In this document: positions 46,299-56,333 of the stretch, piece by piece
How the letters are laid out: each line of letters starts with the position of its first letter
How positions within the stretch are numbered: position 1 is the first letter of the stretch
Source of the DNA: Streptococcus cuniculipharyngis
Lineage (GTDB): Bacteria > Bacillota > Bacilli > Lactobacillales > Streptococcaceae
NCBI RefSeq assembly: GCF_007859195.1
Contig: NZ_VOHL01000003.1
Span: 1 to 64,000 of the forward strand
Reading direction: 5' to 3'
DNA: 64,000 nucleotides
Notes under the pieces: generated by a model
What the model was told of the DNA's origin: nothing
The model's input: the letters and a program-made list of their open reading frames with translations, nothing else
Database searches by the model: none
Position numbers and translations under genes: made by a program

Positions 46299-47513
46299 TT
46301 ATTTTTTCTTATAGGTTTCTGGTAGGGTCATAATCATCGCCAAGTAAATCACTGGCACGAGGAAGTAGAAAAGATTAGACGCCCAGTAGCCCATATTGGC
46401 ATAAATCCAACTCCAGATGAAGTTCAAAACAGTATAAAGACCATAAGTAATTCCCCAAATGATACCGAACATCAAGGTTGCTTTCTGTGGGTTCATATTT
46501 GGCAATTCATGTGGAATATTGAGATAAACCGCGTATTGGTAGAAAATCAAGAATCCACTGATAAAGAATGAGAGATAAGCTAAGAAAGGAAGTTTAAGAA
46601 CTGCCACTGAAACAATACCAAACGCCATTGTTGCAATAGCAAAAACCCCTAGCATAACCAAATAAGGTTTACGTTCACGGTTAACTGGACTCTTCAAACG
46701 AACCAAGGTTCCCATAATTCCTCCACCTGATACGGCAAGAATCATGTAACTCGCTTGGAAAATCTCAGGAAATTCTTTGGCCAATTGACCTGGAATACTG
46801 TTAAGAGACATAACATAGAGGATCAAGAAAGCACAAAACCCAATAGCAAATCGCCAAACAAATGGGTCCTTAATGGCCATACCATAGGAATAAGTTGATG
46901 GTGCTCCACCTTGACCACCTGTTTCAAAGTCTTCGGCACGAATTAACCAAACCACAAAGCTCAGAATAGCAACCAAGGCAACCCCACTCAGGGTAATTCG
47001 CCAGTCCATCCGCAAAGCATCCGCCCAAAAAGCAAAGGCAACAGCAATCAAGAAAGCGCCAATATTATAGCTAGCCGTGATGAAGGAAGAGTAGAAAATC
47101 TTCTTATCTTGAGAGACAAAACGCACCACCACCGGGTTCATGTAGACCATAATCATTGAGCCACCTAAGGCCATAATCATACGAGCAATAATATAGAACC
47201 AGTAGTTTGGCATCCAAGCCGCCACCATGGCAAAACAGAGCAAACCAATGGCAAGCTGAGAAGCTTTTTTAATGCCTAACTTAACCAAGACCGCTGCCGC
47301 TAAGAAATTGGCAACCACACGAGCAATGGTAATTGTATAATTAACCATTTCAGAGATAGTTGGATCTACCCCTTTATCGCCAAAAAATGTCGCAACGACC
47401 TGAGGCCCTAAATTAGACCCTCCCACCCAGCTGGCTGCAAAGGTAATGTAAGCAATCAGCAAGGTATAAAACATGAGAATGCCCGTTTTTGGGCTAACTT
47501 CTTTAGTTGTCAT
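46299..47513 (-). CDS. MFS transporter, substrate unknown
   Basis: 404 aa with 12 predicted membrane helices and a central cytoplasmic loop near 190-215 (RAEDFETGGQGGAPS). The sequence has the general MFS pattern (ARMIMALGGSMIMVYMNPVV near 110) but no motif that fixes a substrate; organic-anion or sugar-acid type transporters are possible. Single-gene unit. Its promoter carries two cre-type sites, so carbon catabolite repression is predicted, which favours a nutrient role. Confidence 0.85.
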   Translation of the reverse strand: MTTKEVSPKTGILMFYTLLIAYITFAASWVGGSNLGPQVVATFFGDKGVDPTISEMVNYTITIARVVANFLAAAVLVKLGIKKASQLAIGLLCFAMVAAWMPNYWFYIIARMIMALGGSMIMVYMNPVVVRFVSQDKKIFYSSFITASYNIGAFLIAVAFAFWADALRMDWRITLSGVALVAILSFVVWLIRAEDFETGGQGGAPSTYSYGMAIKDPFVWRFAIGFCAFLILYVMSLNSIPGQLAKEFPEIFQASYMILAVSGGGIMGTLVRLKSPVNRERKPYLVMLGVFAIATMAFGIVSVAVLKLPFLAYLSFFISGFLIFYQYAVYLNIPHELPNMNPQKATLMFGIIWGITYGLYTVLNFIWSWIYANMGYWASNLFYFLVPVIYLAMIMTLPETYKKK

Positions 47514-47533
47514 GACAACCTCCTAAATGATAT

Positions 47534-47598
47534 TGATAGCGTTTTCATACACTAGTTTAACAAGACCCCTAACATTTGTCAAAGAAAACGCTCACATT
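47534..47598 (-). promoter_or_regulatory. MFS promoter with two cre sites
   Basis: TTGACA (47582-47577), 17-nt spacer, TAAACT (47559-47554). TGAAAACGCTATCA (47547-47534) is a perfect cre just after the start point; a second cre-like element (AGAAAACGCTCACA on the plus strand, 47585-47598) lies just upstream of the -35. Confidence 0.8.
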
Positions 47599-47701
47599 TT
47601 TACAAGTATATTTTTTCACATTTTCTGAATAGACTTGATCCACCAAAAAGCTATCATGCTTTACGAGATTGCCCTAAGAAATCCAGGCCTTAAAACAAGA
47701 C

Positions 47702-47725
47702 AAAAAGCCCACTCTCGTAGGCTTT
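47702..47725 (-). terminator. Terminator of rpsD
   Basis: Stem AAAGCCTAC-GAGA-GTGGGCTTT with T5 following on the minus strand (one G-U pair, GNRA loop). Confidence 0.9.
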
Positions 47726-47745
47726 CTGTAATATATTTCTTAACA

Positions 47746-48357
47746 TTAAAGCATTTTGTTGTAGAATTCAACGACAAGTGCTTCGTTAATTTCTGGGTTG
47801 ATTTCATCACGCTCTGGCAAGCGAGTCAATGAACCTTCCAATTTTTCAGCATCGAATGATACGAAAGCTGGACGACCAAGTGTTGCTTCAACAGCTTCAA
47901 GGATAGCTGGTACTTTAGCAGATTTCTCACGAACTGAGATCACTTGACCAACTTCAACACGGTATGATGGGATATCAACACGTTTGCCGTCAACCAAGAT
48001 ATGACCGTGGTTAACGAATTGACGAGCTTGACGACGAGTTGTTGCAAGACCTAGGCGGTAAACAACGTTGTCAAGACGACGCTCAAGAAGAAGCATAAAG
48101 TTGAAACCAAGTGTTCCACCTTTAACTTTTGACGCTTGAACGAACAAGTTACGGAATTGTTTTTCGTTCATGCCGTATGAGAAACGAAGTTTTTGTTTCT
48201 CAGCCAATTGCAAACCGTACTCAGACAATTTTGAACGGTTGTTTGGTCCATGTTGACCTGGCACATAGTTACGACGTGCCAACTCTTTACCTGTACCTGT
48301 AAGTGAAAGACCCAAGCGACGAGCTTGTTTCCATGATGGTCCTGTATAACGTGACAT
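47746..48357 (-). CDS. rpsD: Ribosomal protein uS4
   Basis: 203 aa. N-terminal [20 protein letters not shown] and the S4 RNA-binding domain ([20 protein letters not shown], then [18 protein letters not shown]) are intact. It nucleates 30S assembly and can regulate its own synthesis. Single gene with its own promoter, long leader and terminator. GGAGG before the ATG. Confidence 0.98.
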   Translation of the reverse strand: MSRYTGPSWKQARRLGLSLTGTGKELARRNYVPGQHGPNNRSKLSEYGLQLAEKQKLRFSYGMNEKQFRNLFVQASKVKGGTLGFNFMLLLERRLDNVVYRLGLATTRRQARQFVNHGHILVDGKRVDIPSYRVEVGQVISVREKSAKVPAILEAVEATLGRPAFVSFDAEKLEGSLTRLPERDEINPEINEALVVEFYNKML

Positions 48358-48509
48358 CTAAATGTCCTCCATAAATAAAATAATTTTATGGAAATAGTCT
48401 TGAAAAAATCCTGATTCGTGCAGTTAATCTTCGCCCAAACAGCAAAGGTTACTTGATTCATAACTAACTGTTGACGAGCTCCATATTCTTTCGGCTGCTA
48501 TTTCACATA
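48358..48509 (-). promoter_or_regulatory. rpsD leader, possible S4 autoregulatory RNA
   Basis: About 150 nt of untranslated leader between the promoter and the rpsD ATG. It can form several hairpins, including one around the ribosome site (CCATAAAATTATTTTATTTATGG, with arms CCATAAA / TTTATGG). S4 represses its own mRNA through leader RNA in several bacteria; here this is inference from length and position. Confidence 0.45.
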
Positions 48510-48515
48510 AGTAAA

Positions 48516-48544
48516 AGTATAGCATAAAAAAAAGGACTGTGCAA
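48516..48544 (-). promoter_or_regulatory. Promoter of rpsD, overlapping the veg terminator
   Basis: TTGCAC (48544-48539), 17-nt spacer, extended -10 TGCTATACT (TATACT 48521-48516). The -35 falls in the loop of the veg terminator and the T run is in the spacer. Confidence 0.8.
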
Positions 48545-48551
48545 GTCCTTT
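48523..48551 (-). terminator. Terminator of veg
   Basis: Stem AAAGGACT / AGTCCTTT (48551-48544 and 48538-48531) with a 5-nt loop, followed by T run on the minus strand. Confidence 0.88.
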
Positions 48552-48555
48552 AGCC

Positions 48556-48822
48556 CTAATCCAAGTAACGAATCAAGGTTTTTTCGGTCAAAATATCAGA
48601 ATAAGTATAGGACTCAACATAAGTATTCTCAGTCACTCCTGACTTGTCCGTATATTCCACGATAAATAAAGACTGATAAACTTCGGTCAAACGACCAATT
48701 TTATTTTTCTCCCGCTTACGACCATGTTCCAAGGTCATCTCAACTAGCTGACCTTCATGTTTTTTGACATCTTCCTTAATTTTTTTCATTTTTGCCACAT
48801 CAGCAAAGGCATCACTGCTCAT
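48556..48822 (-). CDS. veg: Veg family protein
   Basis: 88 aa. Matches the Veg pattern: GQLVEMTLEHGRKREKNKIG, then RLTEVYQSLFIVEY and SYTYSDILTETLIRYL-like end. Small Sm-like-fold protein; in B. subtilis Veg stimulates biofilm formation, elsewhere its role is open. It starts 9 nt after dnaC, a conserved pairing in streptococci. Confidence 0.88.
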   Translation of the reverse strand: MSSDAFADVAKMKKIKEDVKKHEGQLVEMTLEHGRKREKNKIGRLTEVYQSLFIVEYTDKSGVTENTYVESYTYSDILTEKTLIRYLD

Positions 48823-48831
48823 CTTTTTCTC

Positions 48832-50193
48832 CTATCTTTCTTCAAAATGGGCAATGGTTGAAAACTTATTATATTCCTTTTGGAACATTAGTTTCACCGT
48901 TCCCCTTGCCCCACTCCGGTTTTTTTCTAAAATAACCTCAATGGTGTTATCAAGTAGGGCATTGTCATCTTCCTTGTCACCTCGATCATAGTAGTCCTCG
49001 CGGTAAAGGAAGGCAACAATATCCGCATCCTGCTCAATGGAACCCGATTCACGAATATCGGACAAAATCGGACGCTTATCCTGTCGCTGTTCCACACCAC
49101 GAGAAAGCTGACTGAGCGCAATGACCGGCACCCGTAATTCCTTGGCTAATATTTTCAGTTGACGAGAGATTTCTGAAACCTCCTGTTGACGGTTTTCAGG
49201 CCTTGTTCCTGTAATTAATTGCAGGTAGTCAATGACAATCAAGCCTAGACCGCCCTCAACCTCCTTGTCTAGTTTACGACTTCTGGCACGAATTTCAGTA
49301 ATCTTAATCCCTGGTGTATCATCAATAAAAATTGGTGCCTCAGCCAGAGTCCCTTGGGCAATGGTCAAACTCTGCCACTCTTGGTCAGTCAATTTACCCG
49401 TCCGCAAATGGTGAGAATCAACCAGACCCTCGGCGGCCAACATCCGGTCGACCAAGCTCTCTGCCCCCATTTCTAGGGAAAAGATAGCAACTGCCCGTCC
49501 TTGCTTGGTACCGACATTTTGGGCAATATTCAAGACAAAGGCTGTCTTTCCGACAGCTGGACGAGCAGCTAAAATGATGAGCTGGTCAGGATGCAAGCCT
49601 GTCGTCATCCGATCCAAATCACGAAAACCTGTCGGTAAGCCCGTAACATCTGTCGTCTGGCGTGACCGAATTTCCAAATTTTCATAATTGACCTTGAGGA
49701 CATCGGAAATCTTTTGAAAACCACTCTTATTGGAGCGTTCGTTAATATCAATTAACTGCTTTTCAGCCTTGGCAATTAGGTCATCGGAGTTTTCTCGTCC
49801 CTCATAAGCCTGACTAACCGTTTCCGTCAACCGACTAATCAGTTGGCGAAGCTGCGACTTCTCAGCCACAATCCGAGCATAGTACTCGGCATTAGAACTG
49901 GTCGGCACACTATCCACCAGCTCAGCAATATAGGAAACACCGCCAATATTGGCCAAATCTCCCTGACTGTCTAGGATATTTCGCATCGTCAGGGGGTCAA
50001 TGGCTTCATTGCGGTCATTTAAGCTAATCATAGCCTGAAAAATGACCTTGTGAGCGTATTTGTAAAAATCGTCTGGTTCAAGATATTCACGGACGGTAAT
50101 CAACTTATCCGTTGACAGAAAAATTGACCCTAAAACAGACTGCTCTGCCACCAAATCTTGTGGTTGAACGCGCAATTCTTGCACATCAGACAT
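48832..50193 (-). CDS. dnaC: Replicative DNA helicase (DnaB-type, named DnaC in Firmicutes)
   Basis: 453 aa from ATG 50193, which has GGGAGG upstream; the frame is open to 50223. N-terminal DnaB domain (PQDLVAEQSVLGSIF), linker, then the RecA-like C-terminal ATPase with Walker A AARPAVGKTAFVLNIAQ and Walker B GLIVIDYLQLI, plus SRQLKILAKEL. Opens the replication fork as a hexamer. Between rplI and veg. Confidence 0.95.
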   Translation of the reverse strand: MSDVQELRVQPQDLVAEQSVLGSIFLSTDKLITVREYLEPDDFYKYAHKVIFQAMISLNDRNEAIDPLTMRNILDSQGDLANIGGVSYIAELVDSVPTSSNAEYYARIVAEKSQLRQLISRLTETVSQAYEGRENSDDLIAKAEKQLIDINERSNKSGFQKISDVLKVNYENLEIRSRQTTDVTGLPTGFRDLDRMTTGLHPDQLIILAARPAVGKTAFVLNIAQNVGTKQGRAVAIFSLEMGAESLVDRMLAAEGLVDSHHLRTGKLTDQEWQSLTIAQGTLAEAPIFIDDTPGIKITEIRARSRKLDKEVEGGLGLIVIDYLQLITGTRPENRQQEVSEISRQLKILAKELRVPVIALSQLSRGVEQRQDKRPILSDIRESGSIEQDADIVAFLYREDYYDRGDKEDDNALLDNTIEVILEKNRSGARGTVKLMFQKEYNKFSTIAHFEER

Positions 50194-50231
50194 GGTTTCC
50201 TCCCATCTTGACAGACTTGTCAACCTTACTT

Positions 50232-50684
50232 CTAAGCTTGCTTGATGCTAAGATGAATCAAGCCGTCAACTTCCTTGTGTAATTTAACTGGCACCTCAAT
50301 CAAACCCAAAGCTCGAATCGGTTGTTCCAACTGGATATGGCGTTTGTCAACCTTAATGCCAAATTGGCTTTCCAGCTCCTCAGCAATTTTCTTGGCAGTG
50401 ATTGAGCCAAAGGTACGCCCATCTGGACCAACCTTTTCAACAAACTTAACCAAGACATCTTCTTGAGACAATTGTTCCTTGGTCGCCTTGGCTTGGGCCA
50501 AAAGCTCTGCCTGAGCCTTTTCTTCAGATTTTTGCTTGCCCCGCAATTCACCCAAAGCTTGACTGGTTGCTTCCTTGGCTAGATTTTTTTTAATCAAAAA
50601 GTTCTGAGCATAGCCTGTCGGCACTTCTTTGACTTCACCTTTTTTCCCCTTGCCTTTAACGTCTTGTAAAAATACAACTTTCAT
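50232..50684 (-). CDS. rplI: Ribosomal protein bL9
   Basis: 150 aa. The N-terminal domain [20 protein letters not shown] and [15 protein letters not shown], a long charged helix, and the C-terminal domain ([20 protein letters not shown]) are all present. Part of the gdpP-rplI-dnaC-veg unit; it follows gdpP by 1 nt. Confidence 0.97.
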   Translation of the reverse strand: MKVVFLQDVKGKGKKGEVKEVPTGYAQNFLIKKNLAKEATSQALGELRGKQKSEEKAQAELLAQAKATKEQLSQEDVLVKFVEKVGPDGRTFGSITAKKIAEELESQFGIKVDKRHIQLEQPIRALGLIEVPVKLHKEVDGLIHLSIKQA

Positions 50685-50685
50685 C

Positions 50686-52638
50686 TTAAGTCTCCTTACT
50701 ATAATTTTTTATGATGGTTTCAATTAATAAATCGTGAGCCTGGGTGACTGTCTTACCTGTCAACTGACAAGCCGCTAAGTTATAGTGGCCACCACCACCC
50801 AAATCTTCCATAATTCGCTGAACATTAATGGATTGATGGCTTCTGGCTGAAATAGCGACCTGGTTATCATCCGTCTTGACAAGCACAAAACTGGCATCAA
50901 TATCCGCCATATTCAACAAAGTATCTGCTGCCTTACTAGCAATAACGGTTGAATAAACAAGATTATCAGCACCTGCAGCAATAATCAGATTGTCGTAAAG
51001 TTTTTCTCCTTGTACAATCAGCTGATTAATCTGCCGGTACTCTTCAAAACTGGTTGCCGAGATAGACTGAATTTCAGTGCTATCACTACCAACATTCCTA
51101 AGATAACTAGCCACATCAAAGGTCCGACTAGTCACCCGGGTTGAAAAATTTTTCGTGTCTAACATGATACCGGCCATGATGATACTTGCCTGAACCTTTG
51201 TCAAACGTGTCTTCGTTGACTGAAATTGAATTAATTCGGTAACCAACTCGCAAGCACTACTTGCACCACTCTCAATAAAAGTCAGAATCGCATTATCAGG
51301 AAAATCCTGATCCCTACGATGATGATCTACAACAATAACTTCTGTAAACCTATCGTAAAGTTCTCTTGACAGCGTTAAAGCGAGCTTAGAGTGGTCCACC
51401 ATAATCAACAGAGATTGCTCAGTAACCATAGATAGAGCCTCATCAATTGTTACTAAAATCGTCTGACCATCTTCTCTTAATCTTGACAAGGCTCGTTCAA
51501 TATCTTTACTAAGGTTTACAGGGTCGTAAACCACATAAGCCCGCCTCTGTAAACTAGCTGAGAAATACTGCATGCCAACCGCTGCACCAAGAGCATCCAT
51601 GTCTAGATTTCGATGACCGACAATAAAAACTTGATCTGTCATCTTAATCTTGTCTGAGATTGCCGTCATCATGGCTCGCGTTCGAGTTCTGGACCGCTTA
51701 ACTGTTGAAGCTGTTCCTCCACCAAAATACATGACTTTTTGATTATCCGTATTTTCCTTGACAACAGCCTGATCTCCACCACGCATGAGGGCCATATTTA
51801 AATTTTGATTGGCTAAGCTACCAATTTGGTCATAATTGCCACTGCCATAGGCTGCTCCTATACTGAGGGTTAAAGACAACTCCTTATCCTGAGAGGCTTT
51901 ACGGAAATCCTCTAGCATCTTGAACTTGTCTTCAATAAGCTCTTGTAGAACCTTATAGTCTGTAAAGAAAAGAAAACGATCACTTGATAAACGACGATAA
52001 AACATCTTCTTTTCCTGTGCAAATTTAGCAATAAAATCCGCTACAAAGCTATTAATCTGTGACACCTGTGCATCGGATAAATCATCGGTCATTTCATCAT
52101 AATTATCGACTGAAATCAAACCGATTACCGACTGAAATTCCATCCCATCTTGACTGATAACAGCATCAAAAAAATAACAAATCTCAGCAGTGTCATCTAA
52201 ATAGACTAGGTACTGATTGCCAAAGATAGTGACACTTGAATCTGCCAAATTTTTTTCCTTTTTTGAGATGACGTCCTTCATCAACTCAACATTCAAACTT
52301 CCTGAATCCGAGGTAAAAACAAGCTCAGCATAAGGATTAAACCACGAGATATCCTTGCTTGCCTTATCAAAACGGACAACCCCAACTGGCATCTTGTCCA
52401 ATAATTTTTTCAAACTATCCTCTGTTTGTTGATTTAATAAATCAATCTTTTCAACCTCTGTCAAACGGTAAGCATCCTGCTGATAAATCATTAGAGCAAC
52501 TAATAGACCAATACTTAAAAATGTTGCCAGCAGAAAAACAATCTCTGATTGAGATAGACGCCCACAGATGGCGATTAGCCCAAACAAGATGAAGCCGATC
52601 ATGATGAGATGAATTTTTGTAAAACGAAATGTTCTCAT
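50686..52638 (-). CDS. gdpP: Cyclic-di-AMP phosphodiesterase GdpP
   Basis: 650 aa. Two N-terminal membrane helices (about 8-48), a PAS-like domain (about 80-165), a degenerate GGDEF domain (about 170-300), then the DHH domain ([19 protein letters not shown] and [11 protein letters not shown]) and the DHHA1 domain near the C-terminus ([14 protein letters not shown]). It cuts c-di-AMP to pApA and so tunes potassium balance, cell-wall state and beta-lactam tolerance. Confidence 0.96.
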   Translation of the reverse strand: MRTFRFTKIHLIMIGFILFGLIAICGRLSQSEIVFLLATFLSIGLLVALMIYQQDAYRLTEVEKIDLLNQQTEDSLKKLLDKMPVGVVRFDKASKDISWFNPYAELVFTSDSGSLNVELMKDVISKKEKNLADSSVTIFGNQYLVYLDDTAEICYFFDAVISQDGMEFQSVIGLISVDNYDEMTDDLSDAQVSQINSFVADFIAKFAQEKKMFYRRLSSDRFLFFTDYKVLQELIEDKFKMLEDFRKASQDKELSLTLSIGAAYGSGNYDQIGSLANQNLNMALMRGGDQAVVKENTDNQKVMYFGGGTASTVKRSRTRTRAMMTAISDKIKMTDQVFIVGHRNLDMDALGAAVGMQYFSASLQRRAYVVYDPVNLSKDIERALSRLREDGQTILVTIDEALSMVTEQSLLIMVDHSKLALTLSRELYDRFTEVIVVDHHRRDQDFPDNAILTFIESGASSACELVTELIQFQSTKTRLTKVQASIIMAGIMLDTKNFSTRVTSRTFDVASYLRNVGSDSTEIQSISATSFEEYRQINQLIVQGEKLYDNLIIAAGADNLVYSTVIASKAADTLLNMADIDASFVLVKTDDNQVAISARSHQSINVQRIMEDLGGGGHYNLAACQLTGKTVTQAHDLLIETIIKNYSKET

Positions 52639-52660
52639 GCTATAAACCTCTTAAATGCTA

Positions 52661-52669
52661 ATTATACCA
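52661..52669 (-). promoter_or_regulatory. Extended -10 promoter of gdpP
   Basis: TGGTATAAT on the minus strand (TATAAT 52666-52661) with a weak TTGTTT-type -35 about 16 nt upstream. It lies about 23 nt before the gdpP ATG. Confidence 0.65.
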
Positions 52670-52723
52670 TAAAAGAGCTTAGAAACAAAGCCATAAGCTA
52701 GCTGGCTAGGGTTACCCCTTAGA

Positions 52724-54622
52724 CTAATTTTTACGGCTGGCCTTACGATTGCCTTCCAAATAAACCATGAGAATGGAAATATCAGCTGGATTGACCCCCG
52801 AAATCCGACTGGCCTGACCAATGGTTTCTGGATTGATTTTCTTGAATTTTTGCCGAGCCTCAGTGGCAATCGAATCAATATCATCCCAATCAATGTTGGC
52901 TGGAATGCGTTTTTCTTCCATTCGTTTCATCTTGGCCACCTGATCCAGAGCCTTGTTAATATAGCCCTCATACTTGATTTCAGTTTCCAAGAGTTCAATA
53001 ATCTTACTATCCAAGTCCTCTGCCGCAGGACCGATAAACTGAACCACCGTATCATAAGTGATTTCTGGCCGACGCATAAATTCTTTGGCTGTCATGGCAT
53101 CTGTCAAGGGTTTGAAACCGAGAGCTGTCACTTTATCATTGGTTTCCTTGATTGGCTTGAGCTTGATGCTTTCCAACCGCTTCATTTCGTTCTCAAATTG
53201 AGCTTTTTTAATCTCAAAAACCTGATACCGTTCATCATCCACCAAACCGATTTGACGGCCAATCTCTGTCAACCGCATATCAGCATTATCATGGCGCAAA
53301 ATCAAACGGTATTCTGCACGGCTGGTCAAGAGACGATAAGGCTCTAAGGTGCCCTTGGTCACCAAATCATCAATCATAACACCAATGTAAGCATCACTGC
53401 GTTTCAAAATCAACTCCGGCTTGCCCTGCACCTTAAGGGCAGCATTGATGCCAGCAATCAAACCTTGCCCCGCAGCTTCTTCATAGCCTGAAGTGCCATT
53501 GGTCTGACCTGCTGTAAAGAGGCCTGAAATGGTCTTGGTTTCCAAGGTTGCCCGCAATTGATGAGGCAAGACAATATCGTACTCAATAGCATAGCCTGTC
53601 CGCATCATCTCAGCCTTTTCCAAGCCTTTGATAGAGTGGAGCAAGTCACGCTGGACGTCCTCTGGCAAACTGGTTGACAAGCCCTGCACATAGACTTCTT
53701 CGGTATTGCGACCTTCTGGCTCTAGGAAAAGCTGGTGGCGGTCCTTGTCCGCAAAACGAACAATCTTATCCTCAATTGAAGGGCAATAACGTGGCCCGAC
53801 CCCCTGCACAATCCCTGAAAACATGGGGGCCCGATGGAGATTAGCATTGATAATGGCATGACTATCGGCATTGGTATAGGTCAACCAGCACGGAATCTGG
53901 TCTTGCACATAATCTTCATCCTTGGATAAAAATGAAAAATGGTTGGGTTTGTCATCACCTGGCTGGATTTCCGTCACCTCATAGTTGATTGAAGAGGCCT
54001 TAATCCGTGGTGGCGTTCCGGTCTTAAAGCGACCAATCTCTAAACCAAGCTTTTTCAAATTGTCTGCCAAAGTGACAGAAGCCAGGCTATTATTTGGTCC
54101 TGACGAATACTTTAAATCTCCGATGATAATCTCACCACGTAGGGCTGTTCCCGTCGTTACAATCACCGTTTTAGCCCCATAAGATTGACCCGTGGCAGTC
54201 ACAACACCCACAACCTGACCATCCTCGACCAAAATATCATCAATCATGGCTTGACGCAGGGTCAGATTCTCCTGATTTTCAACTGTTTTTTTCATCTCAT
54301 TGGCGTAAAGTACCTTGTCAGCTTGAGCTCGTAAGGCACGAACGGCAGGCCCCTTACCTGTATTGAGCATTTTCATCTGAATATAAGTTGTGTCAATATT
54401 TTTACCCATTTCACCGCCTAGGGCATCAATCTCCCGCACGACAATCCCCTTAGCAGAGCCACCGATGGAAGGGTTACAGGGCATAAAAGCCAGCATATCT
54501 AGGTTGATGGTAGCAAGCAGGGTCTGGCAACCCATACGAGCTGCCGCCAGGCTTGCTTCCACCCCAGCATGGCCAGCACCAATTACAATAACATCATAGT
54601 TTTCTACAAATGTGTGTGTCAC
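52724..54622 (-). CDS. mnmG: tRNA uridine-5-carboxymethylaminomethyl modification enzyme MnmG
   Basis: 632 aa with a GTG start (AAAGGAG upstream). FAD motif [20 protein letters not shown] at about 9-28, [13 protein letters not shown] and the C-terminal MnmE-binding helical domain are present. It modifies U34 of several tRNAs together with MnmE. The preceding region is NUDIX debris, not an operon partner. Confidence 0.96.
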   Translation of the reverse strand: MTHTFVENYDVIVIGAGHAGVEASLAAARMGCQTLLATINLDMLAFMPCNPSIGGSAKGIVVREIDALGGEMGKNIDTTYIQMKMLNTGKGPAVRALRAQADKVLYANEMKKTVENQENLTLRQAMIDDILVEDGQVVGVVTATGQSYGAKTVIVTTGTALRGEIIIGDLKYSSGPNNSLASVTLADNLKKLGLEIGRFKTGTPPRIKASSINYEVTEIQPGDDKPNHFSFLSKDEDYVQDQIPCWLTYTNADSHAIINANLHRAPMFSGIVQGVGPRYCPSIEDKIVRFADKDRHQLFLEPEGRNTEEVYVQGLSTSLPEDVQRDLLHSIKGLEKAEMMRTGYAIEYDIVLPHQLRATLETKTISGLFTAGQTNGTSGYEEAAGQGLIAGINAALKVQGKPELILKRSDAYIGVMIDDLVTKGTLEPYRLLTSRAEYRLILRHDNADMRLTEIGRQIGLVDDERYQVFEIKKAQFENEMKRLESIKLKPIKETNDKVTALGFKPLTDAMTAKEFMRRPEITYDTVVQFIGPAAEDLDSKIIELLETEIKYEGYINKALDQVAKMKRMEEKRIPANIDWDDIDSIATEARQKFKKINPETIGQASRISGVNPADISILMVYLEGNRKASRKN

Positions 54623-54675
54623 TTTCTATCTCTCCTTTATGTTCGTGGTATATTTCGTTTGTCGACTTCGAGTTT

Positions 54676-55016
54676 ATCTTTCTTCTCTCACCAAATCTAG
54701 GTTGACAAGGTTGTCAACTCCTAACTCCTCTTTGATTTCTCGAACAATCGCATCTTGTACTGTCTTATTGACTTTAATAGTACCACCTAACCAATCATAG
54801 TGTCCCCCTCATGGTCTTTGGTGGGAAAAATCTTCCCATCTTTTATATCAATACAGTCACATGAATACAAAAATTTGATTGTCCAGTCCCGTTCTAAAAA
54901 GCATTTTTCAGTCTCTTTGATAAAATGTCTTCTAGATAGGGAACTAGCTTTTTCTCATTTTTGTTGTCTGCCCTTAGCCACTGAAAATCACTATGTTCTT
55001 CAGGGTCCAGCAGGAT
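54676..55016 (-). pseudogene. Degenerate NUDIX gene fragments
   Basis: Minus-strand frames with clear NUDIX remains but no intact gene. Reading down from 55016: a C-terminal tail (LDPEEHSDFQWLRADNKNEK, then KLVPYLEDILSKRL; stop near 54909), then in another frame FIKETEKCFLERDWTIKFLY and CIDIKDGKIFPTKDHEG, which breaks at a G run near 54806, then a third frame GHYDWLGGTIKVNKTVQDAI with REIKEELGV, a NUDIX box, ending at a stop near 54676. At least two frameshifts, and the order of parts suggests remnants of two genes. Confidence 0.72.
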
Positions 55017-55464
55017 TGTCCTTATTGATAACATGCTTTAATTGCCCGTCCCAAGCTGCTAATTCCGTCTTGAGGAAGGCTGGGTTAAGGTTGAGTTTCT
55101 CCAAGTCTGCAAAAGCAACCCACTCGCACTGGCGAGTAGACTGTCCTTCTTCCAGATAGCTAGCTGGATCAGAAAGAGGGGAAACCAAGTAGCAAAATTC
55201 AATTTGATGAAAGGCTGTTCCATCTAATTCAAATTGATTTTCAACGACAAAAGCTAGTGGACCAACCTCGACATCAATACCAATTTCTTCTTTAAGTTCC
55301 CGTTTAACAGCTTCTTCCGTCGTTTCGCCAATTTGAATAGCACCACCCAAAGTATAGTATTTCCCCTCTGGCGATTTGGCAAGATAAACTTGCTCATCTT
55401 TCACCAATAATCCTGTCGCTCTCACACCAAATACCTGCTGGTCGGTCCTTGTCCTAAAATCCAT
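55000..55464 (-). CDS. NUDIX hydrolase
   Basis: 154 aa from ATG 55464 (AAAGGAG at 6 nt; the frame is open to 55548). An intact NUDIX box is seen: GGAIQIGETTEEAVKRELKE then EIGI (about 49-72). N-terminal MDFRTRTDQQVFGVRATGLL is typical of a streptococcal NUDIX family of unknown substrate. The stop overlaps the start of the adjacent degraded NUDIX region, so this is a small array of related genes of which one survives. Confidence 0.88.
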   Translation of the reverse strand: MDFRTRTDQQVFGVRATGLLVKDEQVYLAKSPEGKYYTLGGAIQIGETTEEAVKRELKEEIGIDVEVGPLAFVVENQFELDGTAFHQIEFCYLVSPLSDPASYLEEGQSTRQCEWVAFADLEKLNLNPAFLKTELAAWDGQLKHVINKDNPAGP

Positions 55465-55563
55465 CCACAACTCCTTTGACAAAAAAGAGCCAAAACCCGC
55501 AGAATTGCACGTCAAAAAACGCACAAAACAATGAGCTTTGACTTTCATCGTATTGTTAAGGGT

Positions 55564-55593
55564 ATTTTATCAGAAAAAAACTGGACTTGTCAA
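55564..55593 (-). promoter_or_regulatory. Promoter of the intact NUDIX gene
   Basis: TTGACA (55593-55588), 18-nt spacer, extended -10 TGATAAAAT (TAAAAT 55569-55564). The leader is about 93 nt. Confidence 0.7.
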
Positions 55594-55658
55594 GTCAGAC
55601 TAGCCTACTGGAAGATAGTAAAAACCACTCTTCCTAGAAGAAAAGGTTATATAAAAGC

Positions 55659-56333
55659 TTACAGGCTCTTCTTTTTTTGGACAGTCCGAGAGAGACTAAT
55701 AGCCCAATCAGGGTCAAGAGATTGCAAATGGTCCAGTAGCTCTTGGTCAGACAGGTCAAGGAGAAGCAGATAAGTCAATTCCAGCCGACCTTGCTTAACG
55801 GTTACTTTTTCAAGCAGGGGACTGGTACCCAGTTGCTCCAAGAAGGTATCCAAATCATAACGGCTAGAACTAGCTTGAGGTAAGGAAATCGTCACCTGCT
55901 GTAATTGTCGCCCTTGTTTATCCGTCCACGTTTTCTCCAATATCAGAAAGACACCGCCTACCAGCAGAGTCATAAGGGTAGCCAACATCAGATAACCCAT
56001 CCCTGTCGCAAGACCAACGGCCGTCGCCATAAAGACCAGCAACAACTCCTTACTAGAACTAGCTGGTGAGCGAAACTTAATCAAACTAAAGGCTCCTGCC
56101 ACCGCCACCGAGGTCCCTAGATTGCCATTGACAAGAAAGATAACAACTGCAATCAAACTGGGCAAGACAACCAAGGTCATGGCAAATTCTCTGGAAGTTA
56201 GGGGATGAGAACGGTAAAGTTTAGCTAAGACCAGCCCTAGTCCCAGACTGACAAGAAGGCTGGCTAGCAACCAGATGGGATTGATGACGACACTAGCTTG
56301 ACGAAAAACACTTTGGAACATGGTACTAAGCAT
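55659..56333 (-). CDS. DUF4956 membrane protein
   Basis: 224 aa. About four membrane helices in the first 135 residues with the DUF4956 signature (NLGTSVAVAGAFSLIKFRSP, then ASSSKELLLVFMATAVGLAT), then a soluble C-terminal domain of alpha/beta character. This family is regularly encoded beside VTC-domain proteins, as here (8-nt overlap). Its function is not established. Confidence 0.85.
   Translation of the reverse strand: MLSTMFQSVFRQASVVINPIWLLASLLVSLGLGLVLAKLYRSHPLTSREFAMTLVVLPSLIAVVIFLVNGNLGTSVAVAGAFSLIKFRSPASSSKELLLVFMATAVGLATGMGYLMLATLMTLLVGGVFLILEKTWTDKQGRQLQQVTISLPQASSSRYDLDTFLEQLGTSPLLEKVTVKQGRLELTYLLLLDLSDQELLDHLQSLDPDWAISLSRTVQKKKSL

Noticed and set aside
50207..50222. Palindrome TTGACAGACTTGTCAA between rplI and dnaC
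   Set aside because: Looks like an operator or a -35 but no -10 fits and the genes are in one operon; probably chance.
52682..52712. Weak hairpin AGCCA / TGGCT after mnmG as a terminator
   Set aside because: Five-base stem with large loop and poor T run; not convincing.
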